A stretch of DNA of 64,000 bases, taken from Hemerocallis citrina. Taxonomy: Eukaryota > Streptophyta > Magnoliopsida > Asparagales > Asphodelaceae. Where the stretch lies: positions 1-64,000 of the forward strand of contig JACEHZ010000206.1 of NCBI GenBank assembly GCA_017893485.1, given 5' to 3'. The notes under the pieces are model-generated. The model worked only from the letters and a program-made list of their open reading frames with translations. It searched no databases and was not told the DNA's origin. The position numbers were made by a program, and so were the translations under genes. Below, piece by piece: positions 43,581-55,591 of this stretch; positions within the stretch are counted from its first letter, which is position 1; every line of letters starts with the position of its first letter.

Positions 43581-44297
43581 CTAAGCCGGCGAGTCGAGAA
43601 GCATCATCGGCACCCGCTCTAACGGTGGCTCCAACCGATGCCCCGCTCGACAGGCTGCCACCCCACTTTGCGCATCGCCCGGGCTCCGAGGCATTGACAG
43701 CGAGCGACGCACAAGCTCGTAGAAAGATATCCCTCTATCACGCTCCTCCCGAGTGCAAGAAGTGGATCTGACATTGCTCCACTCGGAACGCGACTTGAGA
43801 CGAGCAACCTCTGCCTCGAGCTCAACGATGCGCTCTTTGAGCGAGTCATCTCTCACCTTTATGTCCAGACGAGGCAGTCGAACCGAGCTGGCCCCTCCGG
43901 AGCCATCGGTGATCGCCCGCCGAAGGTGAGCAACCTCCATGCTCTTGACGAGGGTCACCTTCTTCAGCTCGTCTCTCTCCGTTGTCACCTCTGATAGAGA
44001 GTCGCGAAGGTGCTTAAGCTTCCGGCCGAGGGTGGCTTCTGCGGACGAGCCCACATCCTCACTGTCGGGGGTCCTCTCTTTGATCCGCCCCTCCAACCGT
44101 CTCTTCTCTATGTCTTGACGAAACAAGGTTGATCTCAGGTGCTTCAGCTCGCATTTCGCCTTATGAATGTCTGACTCCAATTCATGAAGATGCTCTCGGT
44201 TCCGCTTGAGCTCCAATCTCGTTGCCCCTAGACTAGCTCGTAGGCGTGCAACTTTGGCTATCCGAGGCAACTCGACGACCTGTAGCACTTCGACAAT
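43581..44297 (-). pseudogene. Second tail exon of the antisense module in element 2
   Basis: After a TTCTTTTCAG acceptor (minus strand, exon from 44297, phase 0), about 238 codons form a Leu/Glu/Arg coiled coil (ERIVELEAEVARLKSRSEW), then NVRSTSCTREERDRGISFYEL and an SPGDAQS segment. Order, motif and phase match 20219-21058 of element 1. There is no ATG at the start, again suggesting entry by splicing. Largely open, so it has decayed less than the shared head. Confidence 0.68.
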
Positions 44298-44600
44298 CTG
44301 AAAAGAATCAAAGCACGGGGCCGTTGAGATTCACAGTACTCTAACACTTAGAAGGAAAAAAAAGGAGAGTTCAAAACTTGCTCAACACTTAGACAAAAAT
44401 GGAGAACTTTCTTATTCATTTCAAAGTTAAAGCAGTGGCCAGTCCGTAGTTCGGCAATACATAAAATAAAATAAAATAAAATAGGGCGGGGGGGGGGGGC
44501 GACTGAGTCAAGGAGCCACCTCAAGGTGCTGCTTCGAGGCGCCCTCGCTCGGCAGAGTGACAAGCGCCACTTCGGGGTTCACCTCCTCCTCCTCGTCGCC

Positions 44601-45089
44601 CTAAGCTTTGCCATCCCCCCCCTCGGCCTCGACTTCCACCAGAGGGATGAGCTCCTCGCCCGCTACCGGATCGTAGAAGTAGTATGTCGAACCGTCGAAG
44701 CCGGGGATGCAAGCCGCCACATGCTTCAGAGCTCGACTGTAGGCCTCCTCCATATTTGTCATCATATGGGCCTCCGCCTCATCCTGAATGGCTTTCGTCG
44801 CCTCCGCCACCTTCATCTCCTGCCCCTTTAGTGCCTCCTCGGACGCCTTCACAGCCTTCGGTAGCTCCTCCTCGAGGTGAGCCTTCTCCTTCTCCACCGC
44901 CTTGACCTTGGCTGTCTCGACCGCGGAGTGCTCGAGTGCCTCGGCAAGCTTCATCTCGAAAGCCGTTGTTCGGCCTCGAACAGCTTCACTGCCTTAGAGC
45001 GCTCCGACCGCTTGCGATCATTCGCCGCCTTCATCTCCTTCTCTTTCTCGGCGAACTGCTCGAGCATATGGCTGAAGTGGCAGAGAGTC
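44601..45089 (-). pseudogene. First tail exon of the antisense module in element 2
   Basis: Begins TLCHFS after an acceptor TTCATAG (minus) and runs through a coiled coil (VEKEKAHLEEELPKAVKASEE, HMMTNMEEAYSRALKHVAA) to PGFDGSTYYFYDPV and an acidic end, as in 19292-20005 of element 1. One frameshift lies near 44955. Confidence 0.75.
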
Positions 45090-45167
45090 TATGAATAAAA
45101 CAGAAGAATATGAGAAATCAAAGATCGTTAACCCTGAAGTTGAAGAGAACAGAGTGGGGTTACTTAC

Positions 45168-45655
45168 CGACATCGTCGACCGGGTGATCTCCAAGGCGTC
45201 GTCGTCGACCGTACCTGCCCTCAACGTCGCACGATCCTGCGGGGTCGGCAGATGGTGTACCGCCTTCATGCACATCCCCACATCACCGAGGAGCCATCCA
45301 GCTTCATCACCCGCCAGTCGGGGACGAAGAGCCTCTTGTGCTCTTCGGTAAGGATGGCTTCTGCCTCGGCCATAAACGGTAGCACCTCCAGGGCCAGAGC
45401 GGCGCCGGCCGAGAATGCCCCGCTCGAAGATCCCGGAGCTTCATCCGAAGGGAGCGTAACTTGCAGCTCCGAGGGGACATCACCAACTAAGTCGACAACA
45501 GCCGCTGGCACCGAGGGCGCTTGTACCGCCCGACCGGAAGGAGGTCCCGTCGTAGTCCTCTTCCTCTTTCCTGTATCTGCACCCTTTGCCGCTGTCGTGC
45601 TCCTCTTCGCCATCAGGGCTCGGTAGTCCATACCGGGGGCTTCTGTACATAAAGA
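45168..45655 (-). pseudogene. Middle exon of the antisense module in element 2
   Basis: Starts MDYRALMAKRS after an acceptor and has a Pro/Ala/Ser-rich middle. It includes ILTEEHKRLFVPDWRVMKLDG and, after a frameshift near 45275, HHLPTPQDRATLRAG. It ends STMS at a GTAAGT donor (45167-45162). Each block has its counterpart at 18667-19211. Confidence 0.75.
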
Positions 45656-45739
45656 AAAACCCAGCAAAAGAGTTAGTGAAAAATACATAAACACTAAAAG
45701 TAAGTACTTATGTGTTAAAGAAAAAAAAAGTGAAGGAGT

Positions 45740-46650
45740 GTACTGGGGTCATCAGACTGAGACCCCCACCGAACAAGACCTCCTCGGTAATATCCTTCCA
45801 ACCGAAGGTCAGAAGACCGAGGATCTTCGTCACTATCTCCTTTTCTTCTTTACTGAGCACCGGTTCGGCTTTCGCCCACTTCGGAACGTCCTCCTTCCAC
45901 GCCGTAGGGAAGCCCCACGGCTCGGGACCTCAGATTAGGAAGTACTTCTCCTTCCAATGCTTGATGGAGTTCGGGTTCTCGATTAGTTTAACCCCCTTCC
46001 TCGGTGATAAATAGTACCGGTACTCCATCTTGCTCATTCGGCAGATCCAGTAGAAGCTGCGGAGGAGAACGAGCTGGGGCTGCACACCGACCGCCTGACA
46101 TTGGAGGATGAAGGCAATAACGTGCCACCACATGTTTGGCATGAACTGCACAGGGCTCAGGCCATACCACTGCAGCACTTCGACCACGAAAGGCAGAAGC
46201 GGTAGTCAAAGGCCGGCGTTGAGTGCATCGTACGGGAAGACGCATGTGTCTGACGACATCCCCGTACACGCTCGGAAGCTGGAGCCGGGTAGTAGCAGAG
46301 CATACTCCTTCGGGATGCGGAATCCCTTCCTGATCCGATGAAGGTCCGCCTCGGTCATGATCGAAGGGATCTCATCCACCTCGAAGGATCCCTCGGGCTG
46401 TCCTCCTCGTACACCATGGCCATCCCGTGCACCGCCTTCTCCAAAATATCCTCGGGGTAGCTCTGACCCTTCCGAGGCTCAACAATGTTGACGGCATCCG
46501 ACCTAGCTTTCCTGCCCCCCTCGGAGTCTCCACTATCGTCGCTACAACGGCTGACTTAGCCACTTCCTTCCCTTTCCTCGGCGACCACTATGGCTCGGTC
46601 GGTACCTTGGTCCAAAGTGGAGGTCTCTTCCCCCGACGACGCTCTAGACA
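45740..46650 (-). pseudogene. First exon (shared head) of the antisense module in element 2
   Basis: A minus-strand ATG near 46650 (MSRASSGEE) opens the head. Frameshifts and stops follow, but EDILEKA, VEVLQWYGLSPVQFMPNMW and YYLSPRKGVKLIENPNSIKHWKEKYF match element 1. A TATAAG near 46834 (minus) could be its TATA box. Confidence 0.75.
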
Positions 46651-46959
46651 TTTCAAGATTAAGTTTGAAATACCTAACCTCGAAGTGATGTTTACGGTCG
46701 GAATAGGTCGCCGAAGATTAAAAATGCCTTGCCGCGAAAGCTAGCAGCGCCGCTCGAGAACAAGAATGGATTTAGCAAAAGTAAAGTAAAAATGAAACCG
46801 TAAAAATGAGGGGAAAGAGGAGTGGTGAAAACTTATAAGAGTTAAAGTGAGATTCGGGTGGGCCTTCGAATACTTTGGGCTCCCGTAACGGCCCATCAAA
46901 AGTTCAATGCCTGGCCCTGAAGTCAAAACATCCCTTGCCTCAAGATTCATGCCTGGTCC

Positions 46960-48480
46960 TCAATCATTCAGTGGAAATCGCGCCACGTCGCTCGGAAACC
47001 AAATCCGAGCAACTTGCATTTCGAGCTGCGTATTGGAGAAAAATAACTTTCTCCTCGTGATGCGCACCAGATCTTGATCAGACGGTCTTGATTCAGCCAC
47101 GCCTACCAAGATCATGTTTTCTCGTGATCCACGCCGTCGTGCCTCAAGATTCGGACGTGATCTCTAGATGGACGGCTTAGATTGTAACACGTCACTCGGA
47201 GTCCCAATCTGAGCGACTGGCATTTCGAGCTGCTCATACGGAGAAAATCACGCCGAGCAGCATGACAGTTCGATCGCCTCGTGATTCCTGTCGAGATCTT
47301 ATGGACGGTCCTGATTCAGTCACGCCTACCAATATCACGTTTTCTCGTGATCCACGCCATCGTGCCTCAAGATTCGTGTGTGATCTCTAGATGGACGGCT
47401 CAGATTGTGCCACGTCGCTCGGAGTCCCAATCCGACCGACTGGCATTCCGAGCTGCTCATACGGAGAAAATCACGCCGAGCAGCATGAGCCGTCCGATCG
47501 CCTCATGATTCGTACCGAGATCTGATGGACGGTCCTGATTCAGCCACGCCTACTAAAATCATGTTTTCTCGTATCCACACCGTCGTGCCTCAAGATTCGT
47601 GCGTGATCTCTAGATGGACGACTCAGATTGCGCCATGCCACTTGGAGTCCCAATCCGAGCGACTGGCATTCCGAGCTGCTCATACGGAAAAAATCACTCC
47701 GAGCAGCATGAGCCGTTCATCGCCTCGTGATTCGTACCGAGATCTGATGGACAGTCCTGATTTAGCTACGCCAAACAAAATCACATTTTTTCGTGATCCA
47801 TGCCGTCGTGCCTTGAGATTCGTGCATGATCTCTAGATGGGCAGCTCAGATTGTGCCACGTCGCTCGGAGTCCCAATTCGAGCGACTGCCATTCCGAGCT
47901 GCTCATACGAAGAAAATCATGCCGAGCAACATGAGCCGTCCGATCGCCTCGTGATTCGTGCCGAGATCTGATGGACGGTCCTGATTCAGCCACACCAACC
48001 AAAATCATGTTTTCTCGTGATCCACGCTGTCGTACCTAGAGATTCATGCATGATCTCTAGATGGGCGGCTCAGATTGCGCCACGTCGCTCGGAGTCCCAA
48101 TTCGAGTGACTGGCATTCCGAGCTGCTCATACGAAGAAAATCACGCCGAGCAACATGCGTCGTCCGATCGCCTTGTGATTCGTGCCACGACCTGATAGAC
48201 GGCCTTGATTCGGCCACGTGACCAAATGTGAGATCCACCGTCAGATGACATCAGGATTCGTGCCGCATCTAGATGGACGCCCCCAGTTGTGCCACGTCGC
48301 TCGGAATCACAATCCGAGCGACTGGCCTTCTGAGCTGCCCATATAGAAAAAGTCTCACCGAGCGACATGAATCGTCGGATCGCTCAGGATTCCGAGCTAG
48401 ATGTTGATGGACGGTCGAGACTCGTCCACATCACTCAGTGCCACCCCATCGTCTGACCATCCCGAACTGCGGCCGACATA
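46960..48480. repeat. ~223-bp tandem array x6 upstream of the antisense module
   Basis: GATCTCTAGATGG recurs at 47159, 47382, 47605, 47828 and 48052 (period 223-224), then more diverged near 48265. Units contain the hairpin CGCTCGGA...TCCGAGCG and GCTGCTC/GAGCAGC arms. It occupies the region that in element 1 has dispersed repeats (15480-17262). Confidence 0.9.
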
Positions 48481-48917
48481 AGATGAACGGTCGAGATTCG
48501 GCCACGTCATAAATGGGTAATTAAATCCTTTTTTTAATTATTATTTTGAATTATTTATTCAAAAAATTGCGAAAAAAATGATCAAAATTCTGGAAAATTA
48601 ATTAAAAATTCTGAGAAATAATTATAAACTCGGGGGAGCATTTTTTGAGCCCCGGAATAAATAATTATCGTCTGGAATGGTTGATTAGTGCTCCCGGAAA
48701 GCAAATCATCGCTTTGCAAAATTGAATAAATGGTTCGAAAAAATAATATAAAATTGGAAAAAATCACCAAAGGTCCAGAGAAACCTAAGAGCCACCCTTG
48801 GGCATGATACCAGCTCAGAAAGGCACCATTTCGCCCCTCAGACGAGATTCCACCATCTGGAAGCTCTGATAAAGCCCTATATGCCAAAACTACTCCCATA
48901 AGGCTGTAACACACAGT

Positions 48918-48937
48918 CTTTGAGAATGGGGGGCTCG
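48918..48937 (+). other. Polypurine tract of element 2
   Basis: TTTGAGAATGGGGGGCTCG directly before the right LTR; it shares GGGGGGCTCG with element 1. Confidence 0.8.
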
Positions 48938-49514
48938 TGATATGGCTAAAAATGGGATTAAATCGGAACAATTCAAAGTGGCCACGAATCTCAAAGTCCC
49001 AGGGGCAAGACGGTAATTTCGCCTACAGACGGGTCCGAATTGGGAATCGGGACCCTCATCTTGGACCTGCCATGAACGGATCTGCCTAGTTAAGAACGGT
49101 CTCAACCCGTTAGGGGCCAGTTCAACAGGATTGGAGGAAATTCTGGCTCTCCCTAATCTAGAGGAGGTGGTTATAACCACCCTTATCCTACCATACGGGA
49201 AGTAGGGATTGACTCTTATCCTGAAAGAGATCCCCATGGCGACTATAAACCCCCCCCCCCTATCTCCTACTGTTGAAGGTGATCACTCTTTGCACCCTTG
49301 AGCTCTTTTCTCCTCACTTATTCCGTGTATTGACTGGAACATTGGAGGGTTCGTTGCCGGGATCCATCCCGGCATCTCGAACGTTTGTGTAGGTTTCAAG
49401 GAGTACCAAGGAGTCAACAAATCAGAAAGGAAGAAGAAGGGGTCAACCTGTGTGAGTTCCTCACAAACCTACAAATCTCATCCGTTGCCCCCACACCCAA
49501 ATCCAGCGGCAACA
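48938..49514 (+). repeat. 3' LTR of element 2
   Basis: 577 bp, TGATATGG...CAGCGGCAACA, matching 36037-36591 with many substitutions and an insertion near 49345-49375. Confidence 0.92.
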
Positions 49515-49892
49515 GAGGATTTATATGCGAACAATGACAAAAGGAGGACTTCTTGATTTTATAATATTATTAATACAAGAATAATGATACAATAGACTCA
49601 TAAATCTATCGCACACCAATATGCACTCTTTCTCTCTTTAGGTGTTTCAACACCTATACTCTGCATCACTATCACACTCTACTCTCTTTACTACTCACTT
49701 TATTCCTTTTCATAGGACCTTAATCCAAATAACCTACCTCTGAGGGATATTTATAGTTGGGTTAGGTTGTGGGAGAATTCTCTAGAAAAGTTCATTAAAT
49801 GGGAAGCTTCTTGATGAAGCTATGAGATAAGCCTAGAAATGATGTTGAAATTGCTAGAGTGTAGTGTAGAAATTTGGTGATGATTTTCAACA
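49515..49892 (-). repeat. Main part of the copia 3' LTR
   Basis: Continues 36005-36036 after element 2; aligned with 55625-56037. It ends in TTTTCAACA, followed by CTCCCCACATCAC, a polypurine tract on the minus strand (about 49893-49905). Confidence 0.88.
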
Positions 49893-51130
49893 CTCCCCAC
49901 ATCACTAAATTTGATTGTCCTAAGCTTGATCTTCAACTTCTCAAATATTTTGGTCTTTAATGGCTTAGTAAAGATGTCAGCAACTTGTTCTTCTGTTCTG
50001 CAGTAACTGAGTTTTACTCTCTTCAACTTAGATTGGTCGTGCAGAAAGTGGAATCTTGTCTCGTTGTGCTTGTTCTTCCCATGTGCAACTGGCTTTTTTC
50101 CAGTTCGATCACAGACTGATTATCCACGTACATTACTGTAGGCTTATGTTGTTGATGATTTAACTCCTGCATGAGATTTCTGAGCCATATTGCCTGGCAT
50201 GCACATGTTGTTGCTGCTATGTACTCAGCTTCACATGTTGACAGAGCAACTACTGACTGCTTGTTCGAAGCCCATGAAAATGCAGCTAATCTGATGTTGA
50301 ATGCATACCCGAACGTGCTTTTACTTTCATCTAAGTCTCATCTGTAGTCACTGTCAGTGTAGCCAACCAATCCAGACTCTTATGAGTGTATATACAATAA
50401 TCCATCTCCAATAGTTTCTTTGACATACGTTAGTGTTCTCTTTGCGACCTTGAAGTGCCCTTGCTTTGGCTTCTCCATGTATCTACTTACTAGCCCCGCT
50501 GCATACATGATGTCTGGCCTCGTAATGGTTAAATATCTTAGACTTCCAACTAGGCTCTTGAACAGTGTAGGATCAACTGGTTTTCCTGGCAGGTCTTGTC
50601 TGAGCTTAAGTCCAGTTTCAGCTGGAGTACTGACTTGATTGCGGTCCACCATGTTGAACCTTTCAAATATCTGACTTGCATACTTATTTTGAGAAATAAA
50701 TATTCATTTCTCTGATTGGTTCACCTCCACATCGAGAAAGTAGGACATCTCTCCTATGTCCGTCATGTCTAACTCTTTGGTCATTGCCTTTTTGAACTCA
50801 TCGAACATCTTTGAATTATTCCCTATAAAGATCATATCATCGACATACATGCACATGATCATGATGTCATTACCTTATTTCTTGGTGTAGAGGGAATGCT
50901 CATAAGAACTTTTCTTGAAACCATTCTTTTGCAAGTAGTCATCGATCCTTGTGTTCCATGCTCTAGGAGCTTGTTTCAATTCATACAATATATTCTTCAA
51001 CTTGTAGACTTTGTCTTCTTGGCCTTTCTTCTCATAACCAAGTGGTTGCTTGATGTATACGTCTTCGTCCAAGTAGTCATTCAAGAATGTAGACTTGACA
51101 TCCATCTGATAGATCTTCCATCTGTTCAAA
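49820..51130 (-). pseudogene. Copia reverse transcriptase and RNase H
   Basis: On the minus strand: YQMDVKSTFLNDYLDEDVYIKQP and LKQAPRAWNTRIDDYL (51129-50875), a YVDDMIF active site near 50845, VGSLRYLTITRPDIMYA..VSRYMEKP (50652-50380), and the RNase H end with YCRTEEQVADIFTKPL (50026). Stops and frameshifts separate the blocks. Copia order and motifs are clear; the last frame runs a little into the LTR. Confidence 0.9.
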
Positions 51131-51980
51131 GTGGCTAGTGCGATGAGCAGTTTGATGGTGTCTATCCTTACTGCTAGGGAAAAAACATCTTTATAGTCAA
51201 AACATTATCTTTAACTGTAGACTTTAACTACTAGCCTTGCCTTGTATTTTTCCATCTTGCTTTCTTGGTTGATCTTTGTTTTATAGACTCATTTACTGTA
51301 ATTGCTTTATGGCCTTCAGGCATGGTTGCCAGCTTCCATGTGTCACTCCTTTAGATCGCCTCGATCTCTTCGTTAATCACTTTTCTCCACTTCGCTTCTT
51401 GTGCAGATTCCTGGTAAGTGATGGGACCGCTTTCTGTAAGAAGGCAGAATAGACTGTAGTCTTCTGTCAATTTTATAGGCTCTGTATTCTTATACAAATC
51501 ATTGAGACTTCTCACTCTTCTAGATGCTCCCGGTGAAGAGCTACATGTTTTGGAGCTGGAAAGCGATGATCCTGATGCCAATTATCCTGGTGTAGACTGA
51601 GCCGGACTAATAGGATGACTTGGATCTGGATCTTCTTGTTCTTCTTCATGATCATCATCTTTTACTTTGAACCATATTCCTTTCGCTTTCTTCTCATCAT
51701 CGGTCCACCGCCAATAATCTTCTTCGTCGAATTTCACATCTTTTGAAATGATCACCTTCGTTGTGACTGGGTTGTATAGCTTGTACGCTTTGGTTCTCTT
51801 GTCATAGCTGATGAATATGCATTTCTCTCCACGATCAACGAGCCTCTTCCTTTTTTGCTTTGGAATGTGTGCATGTCCGATGCATCCGAACACATTCAAG
51901 TTGTTGACACTTGGCTTCAGGTTGCTCCAACTCTCTAGTGGTGTCTTGAACCTCACACTTCAAGCCGGACACCTATTTAG
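51131..51980 (-). pseudogene. Copia integrase C-terminal part
   Basis: The minus strand reads FKTPLESWSNLKPSVNNLNVFGC and AHIPKQKRKRLVDRGEKCIF, KAYKLYNPVT, then a Ser-rich linker into RT (EAKWRKVINEEIEAI). Ends at the solo LTR. Confidence 0.88.
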
Positions 51981-53489
51981 TGTTGGTGTATGTCCTAAAA
52001 GCCAGTTGTATATTGACATTACTAGTTTACATTGTATCATGATATTTATTTCATATTTAGACATTTCATTTATTGTGTTATTTATTGTGAATTAAATGAA
52101 CATAATGAAGTTCTTAGAATAGTAAGTTTAATTTTATGGAATATCAAGTGCATGACTTGATTGTGAGATCCTACTGATTGAAATCAAAACACTGTTCTTA
52201 AATGTCCCTAGTTAAGTATTATTGTGAATTAGGACAACGATAATACATAGAGACTAGTGTGTGCGTAGACTGATGACCATTCTCATGGGTCATGGATATG
52301 AGATATCAAGTCTTCACATTGGTACATATTAGAGTAATAATGTACTGGATTGACCCACCATGAGAACGCTGCATGGATCGTTACGTGAGTATCATAAGCG
52401 GTTCTCACAGTGACCATGGTGTATGTAGTTCTTTGACTTAAATTCACTATGGCACCCTACATGGGAAGTTATATATATTAATGTCGTCAAACATTGTATG
52501 TAATAAGGTAATTATAAAGTCGACTATTGGATATACTACAAAACATGCGGAGGGATGTGAGTGACTTAGATAGAATTTGTCCATCTTACATAACAGGAGC
52601 AATATCTACGGGCCCCTTAATTAAGTGAGACTGCAAAATGCATGGTCATGCTCAAATGAGTCAAAATAAGATATTGATCTCCTTTGTTTTACTAAGTCTA
52701 CTCGGACATCAATAAACCAAAGATTGAATTATACAAGGATGACACGCTTTATGCCTTGTGGTCAATTAAGATATCTGTACAAAGGGACTAGACTACGTGG
52801 TAACATTGGTCACAGATATGGTATGTCAAATCACTGACATTACCGATACTTGAGTAGCAGTGATGTATTGCTAGATACTATTCACTATTTGTAATACTCG
52901 AATATGATTCTAGTATTACTGTCAACATAATAGGAATCTATAGGATCACACACTTAGAATGGATCAAGATTGGGATTCAAATTCATATGATGAATTTAAT
53001 TAGGGATCCAAGTAAGACTTGGACCCCTGACATTGGGTGGATATTAAATTAGATTAAATAGGTCGAATAAAGTTTAAAGGTCCACACACGAATCTGACCC
53101 AGATCAGATTGTAAGTCCAACAACCTCATTACTCTCTTAGGGTTGGTTTTCTGCACCTATATATATGATATGTATCAAAATTCATACGTTAAAAACCCTA
53201 GACGTCACAGAAAGTGAAAGTAAGAGATCGTGAAGAGGAACTTTCCCTTTTCGCAGCTAGCACCGCGGTCTGAGGAAAAATCATTTTCCGTTCCATTCAT
53301 GTGGATATCGTAGAGGCACCACAATATTGCAGTGATGTGATCGACATACTGTGGAAACAGTAGATCTATCTTTAAGGTATAACTCCTAAACACGATTTAT
53401 GGTTTTTGCATGAATCTATGACTAGGTTTCGATAATTTTGTAATTTTTCCACTGTGTATTTAATTTGTAATTGCCTTCGAAATCCAACA
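51981..53489. mobile_element. Solo LTR inside the copia integrase
   Basis: A 1509-bp block bounded by TGTTGGTGTATG and ATCCAACA (TG...CA with inverted TGTTGG/CCAACA ends). It interrupts integrase: the frame before it ends DVYLLN and the next integrase block resumes beyond it. Flanks TTTAG/TTAAG match at four of five. No coding. A TATATATATGATATG stretch near 53160 and ANACCCTAGACGT downstream could be its promoter and transcript start on the plus strand. Confidence 0.78.
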
Positions 53490-54093
53490 TTAAGAAGATA
53501 TACATCACAATCTACGACTTCGGCCCGGAACGTCTTTGGCAGGTACATACTCTTCATCATGCTCCTTGCCATGTTAAGAATCGTACGATTCTTCCTTTCT
53601 ACTACTCCATTTTGTTGTGGAGTATATGTCACAGTGAGCTGGTGGATGATCTCATGCTTCTTGTAAAACTCATCGAACTTTGTTGAGTTGTATTCTCCTC
53701 CACGGCCGGATCTGAGTACTTTGATGTAGTAGTTTGATTTTCTACCATCTCCTTGAACTCCTTGAATTTCTCCAGTGCTTCTGATTTCTCCTTTAAGAAA
53801 TAGATCCAAACCTTTCTACTATAAGAATCAATAAATGTGAGAAAGTATCTGTTACCTCCATGTGAAACGATTTCAAATGGTGCTGCAATATCTGTGTTCA
53901 CCAGCTGCACTGACTTTGTAGCTCTCCTGGAATTTCCCACTTCAAAGCTTCTTCTATGTTGCTTGTCCCTTATACAGCCTTCGCATAGATGATCTGGATG
54001 CTTAATCTGCGGCAAGCCTCTCACCATATTTCCCTTCCATAGTAGATTAAGTCCACTAAATGCTAAATGCCCATATAGCAAATGAAGTTTCAT
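53490..54093 (-). pseudogene. Copia GAG-pre-integrase and integrase core
   Basis: Minus strand: LHLLYGHLAFSGLN, CEGCIRDKQHRRSF (HHCC zinc site), NTDIAAPFE and TFIDSYSRKVWIYFL, then, after a frameshift, RSGRGGEYNSTKFDEF and TPQQNGVVERKNRTI with the catalytic Glu. Ends DVYLLN at the solo LTR. Confidence 0.9.
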
Positions 54094-54560
54094 CTATGAT
54101 TATTGACTTCAGACATTTAACATTAGCAGTATTAATGTTTAAAGTGAACAGTTTATTTTTGGACATTTCCATCTTAGCAATTACTTCTACTTTATTCTTG
54201 ATGGTGAAACTAAAGTCCTACAGTTGAATATCATATCCTCTTCTAGTAGCTGACCTAGACTAAGGATATTGTTCTGTAATGCAGGAACATAGTAAACATC
54301 AGAGATATACTTGTGGTCACCAGCTTTGGCATACTTGTGGTCACCAGCTTTGGCCTGGATCATGATATCACCCTTTCGTTTGACTAGAATCTTTGACTAA
54401 TCTCCGAACGATACTTTGCCTCCAACCAACTCATTTAGCTTGGTAAAGTACTCTTTGATTTCACACATGGTTGCTGGCTCCTGAATCCAAGTATCAAACA
54501 TCTCCAATCTTGTACTCCTGATTTTGGCATACTAGGAGTACTGCCGATTCATCACTTTCG
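54094..54560 (-). pseudogene. Copia protease region, with a 24-bp tandem duplication
   Basis: Minus strand: MFDTWIQ..MCEIKEYFTKLNELVGGKVSFGD, then SDVYYVPALQNNILSLGQLL before pre-integrase. The protease Asp motif is not recognisable. GCCAAAGCTGGTGACCACAAGTA is tandemly duplicated at about 54310-54355. Confidence 0.75.
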
Positions 54561-55560
54561 TCTTCTGTGATGAAGTTGCTATTCTATGTGACTCTACTTT
54601 CTGTTTGGCTTGGACAGTCGTAGTTGACGTGGCCATAGCTTTTACAGTTATAGCAATGGCAATGAGCTCATTCCACGGCCTCGACCACGTGCACCTAGTC
54701 TTCGTCCTCGTCCTTGCCCTCGACCAGTTGATCGTTCACAATCATCTTCTTCATACTAATGTTGGTAAGATTGCCTTCCACGTCCTCTTTGAGAATTTGC
54801 GCCTCTTCTATAATTGTCTCTATCTATGTTGCCTCGGCCACATTCACTTTGTACACCTTCTTAAATTCTCACCTTACTTTGGAAAGGTTACCCTAAATTT
54901 TCTACATTATTTTGATTTACGTTCATCATTTTCTTATGAGCATGGAGAGATCCTTGTAATTCATCTGTAAAGATGGTAGAGAGATCTTTTTATATTTTGA
55001 TGGCTACTACTACATGTTCAAATTTTGGAGTTAAAAATCTCAATACTTTCTCCATTATTGTAACTTCATCTAAAGTCCCTCCATTTCTTTTGATTTGGTT
55101 GGTTATAGCTTGTACTCGATCAAAGTAATCTGAAATTGTTTCACCACTTTCATTTTAAGATTTTCAAACTCAACTCATAAAGCTTGAAGGCGTACATTTT
55201 TTGCTTAGTCTACTCCTTGATAAGCATTCTGCATAAATATCCCAATTTTTCTTTAAAGACTTTACATCTGAAATATTCTCAAAGTTTGATTTATCGATGC
55301 CTCGAAGGATGATAACCTATGCATTCTTATCCTTCTTCCTTGCTTGCCTTAGGACATTCTTCTGTACATTAGTCAAACCTGTTTCAGCAACGGGCTACTC
55401 AGGTTCATTGTAGCCGCTCTCTACTATCTCCCATAACTCTTGTGATCCGAGCAGAACTTTCATTTGAATGCTCCAATGATCATAGTTCGTTTTCGTCAGC
55501 TTCGAAATTTGTGGTTGTAACAACTTCGTCATCGTGCAGAACCTCCTTTTAGATTAAACC
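54561..55560 (-). pseudogene. Copia gag with zinc knuckle
   Basis: A CCHC knuckle CYNCKSYGHVNYDC is encoded on the minus strand near 54660-54610. The rest, up to a start near 55530, is a decayed gag with many stops. Confidence 0.78.
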
Positions 55561-55576
55561 CACTAGAAAAAACGCA

Positions 55577-55588
55577 GCTCTGATACCA
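55577..55588 (-). other. Primer binding site of the copia element
   Basis: The minus strand reads TGGTATCAGAGC, initiator-Met type, three bases from the 5' LTR. Confidence 0.9.
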
Positions 55589-55591
55589 CTT

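Larger units (their letters stand above)
36037..49514 (+). mobile_element. Ty3/gypsy Tat-type retrotransposon, older relative of element 1 (element 2)
   Basis: LTRs 36037-36591 and 48938-49514 both start TGATATGG.TAAAAATGGG and end CAGCGGCAACA. Flanks GAGTA/GAGGA match at four of five. The LTR starts and primer site match element 1, so the families are related. Gag-pol is on the plus strand (36666-42405), with the antisense module on the minus strand (46650-43581). LTRs differ at dozens of sites plus indels, and coding is broken throughout, so it is much older than element 1. Confidence 0.93.
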
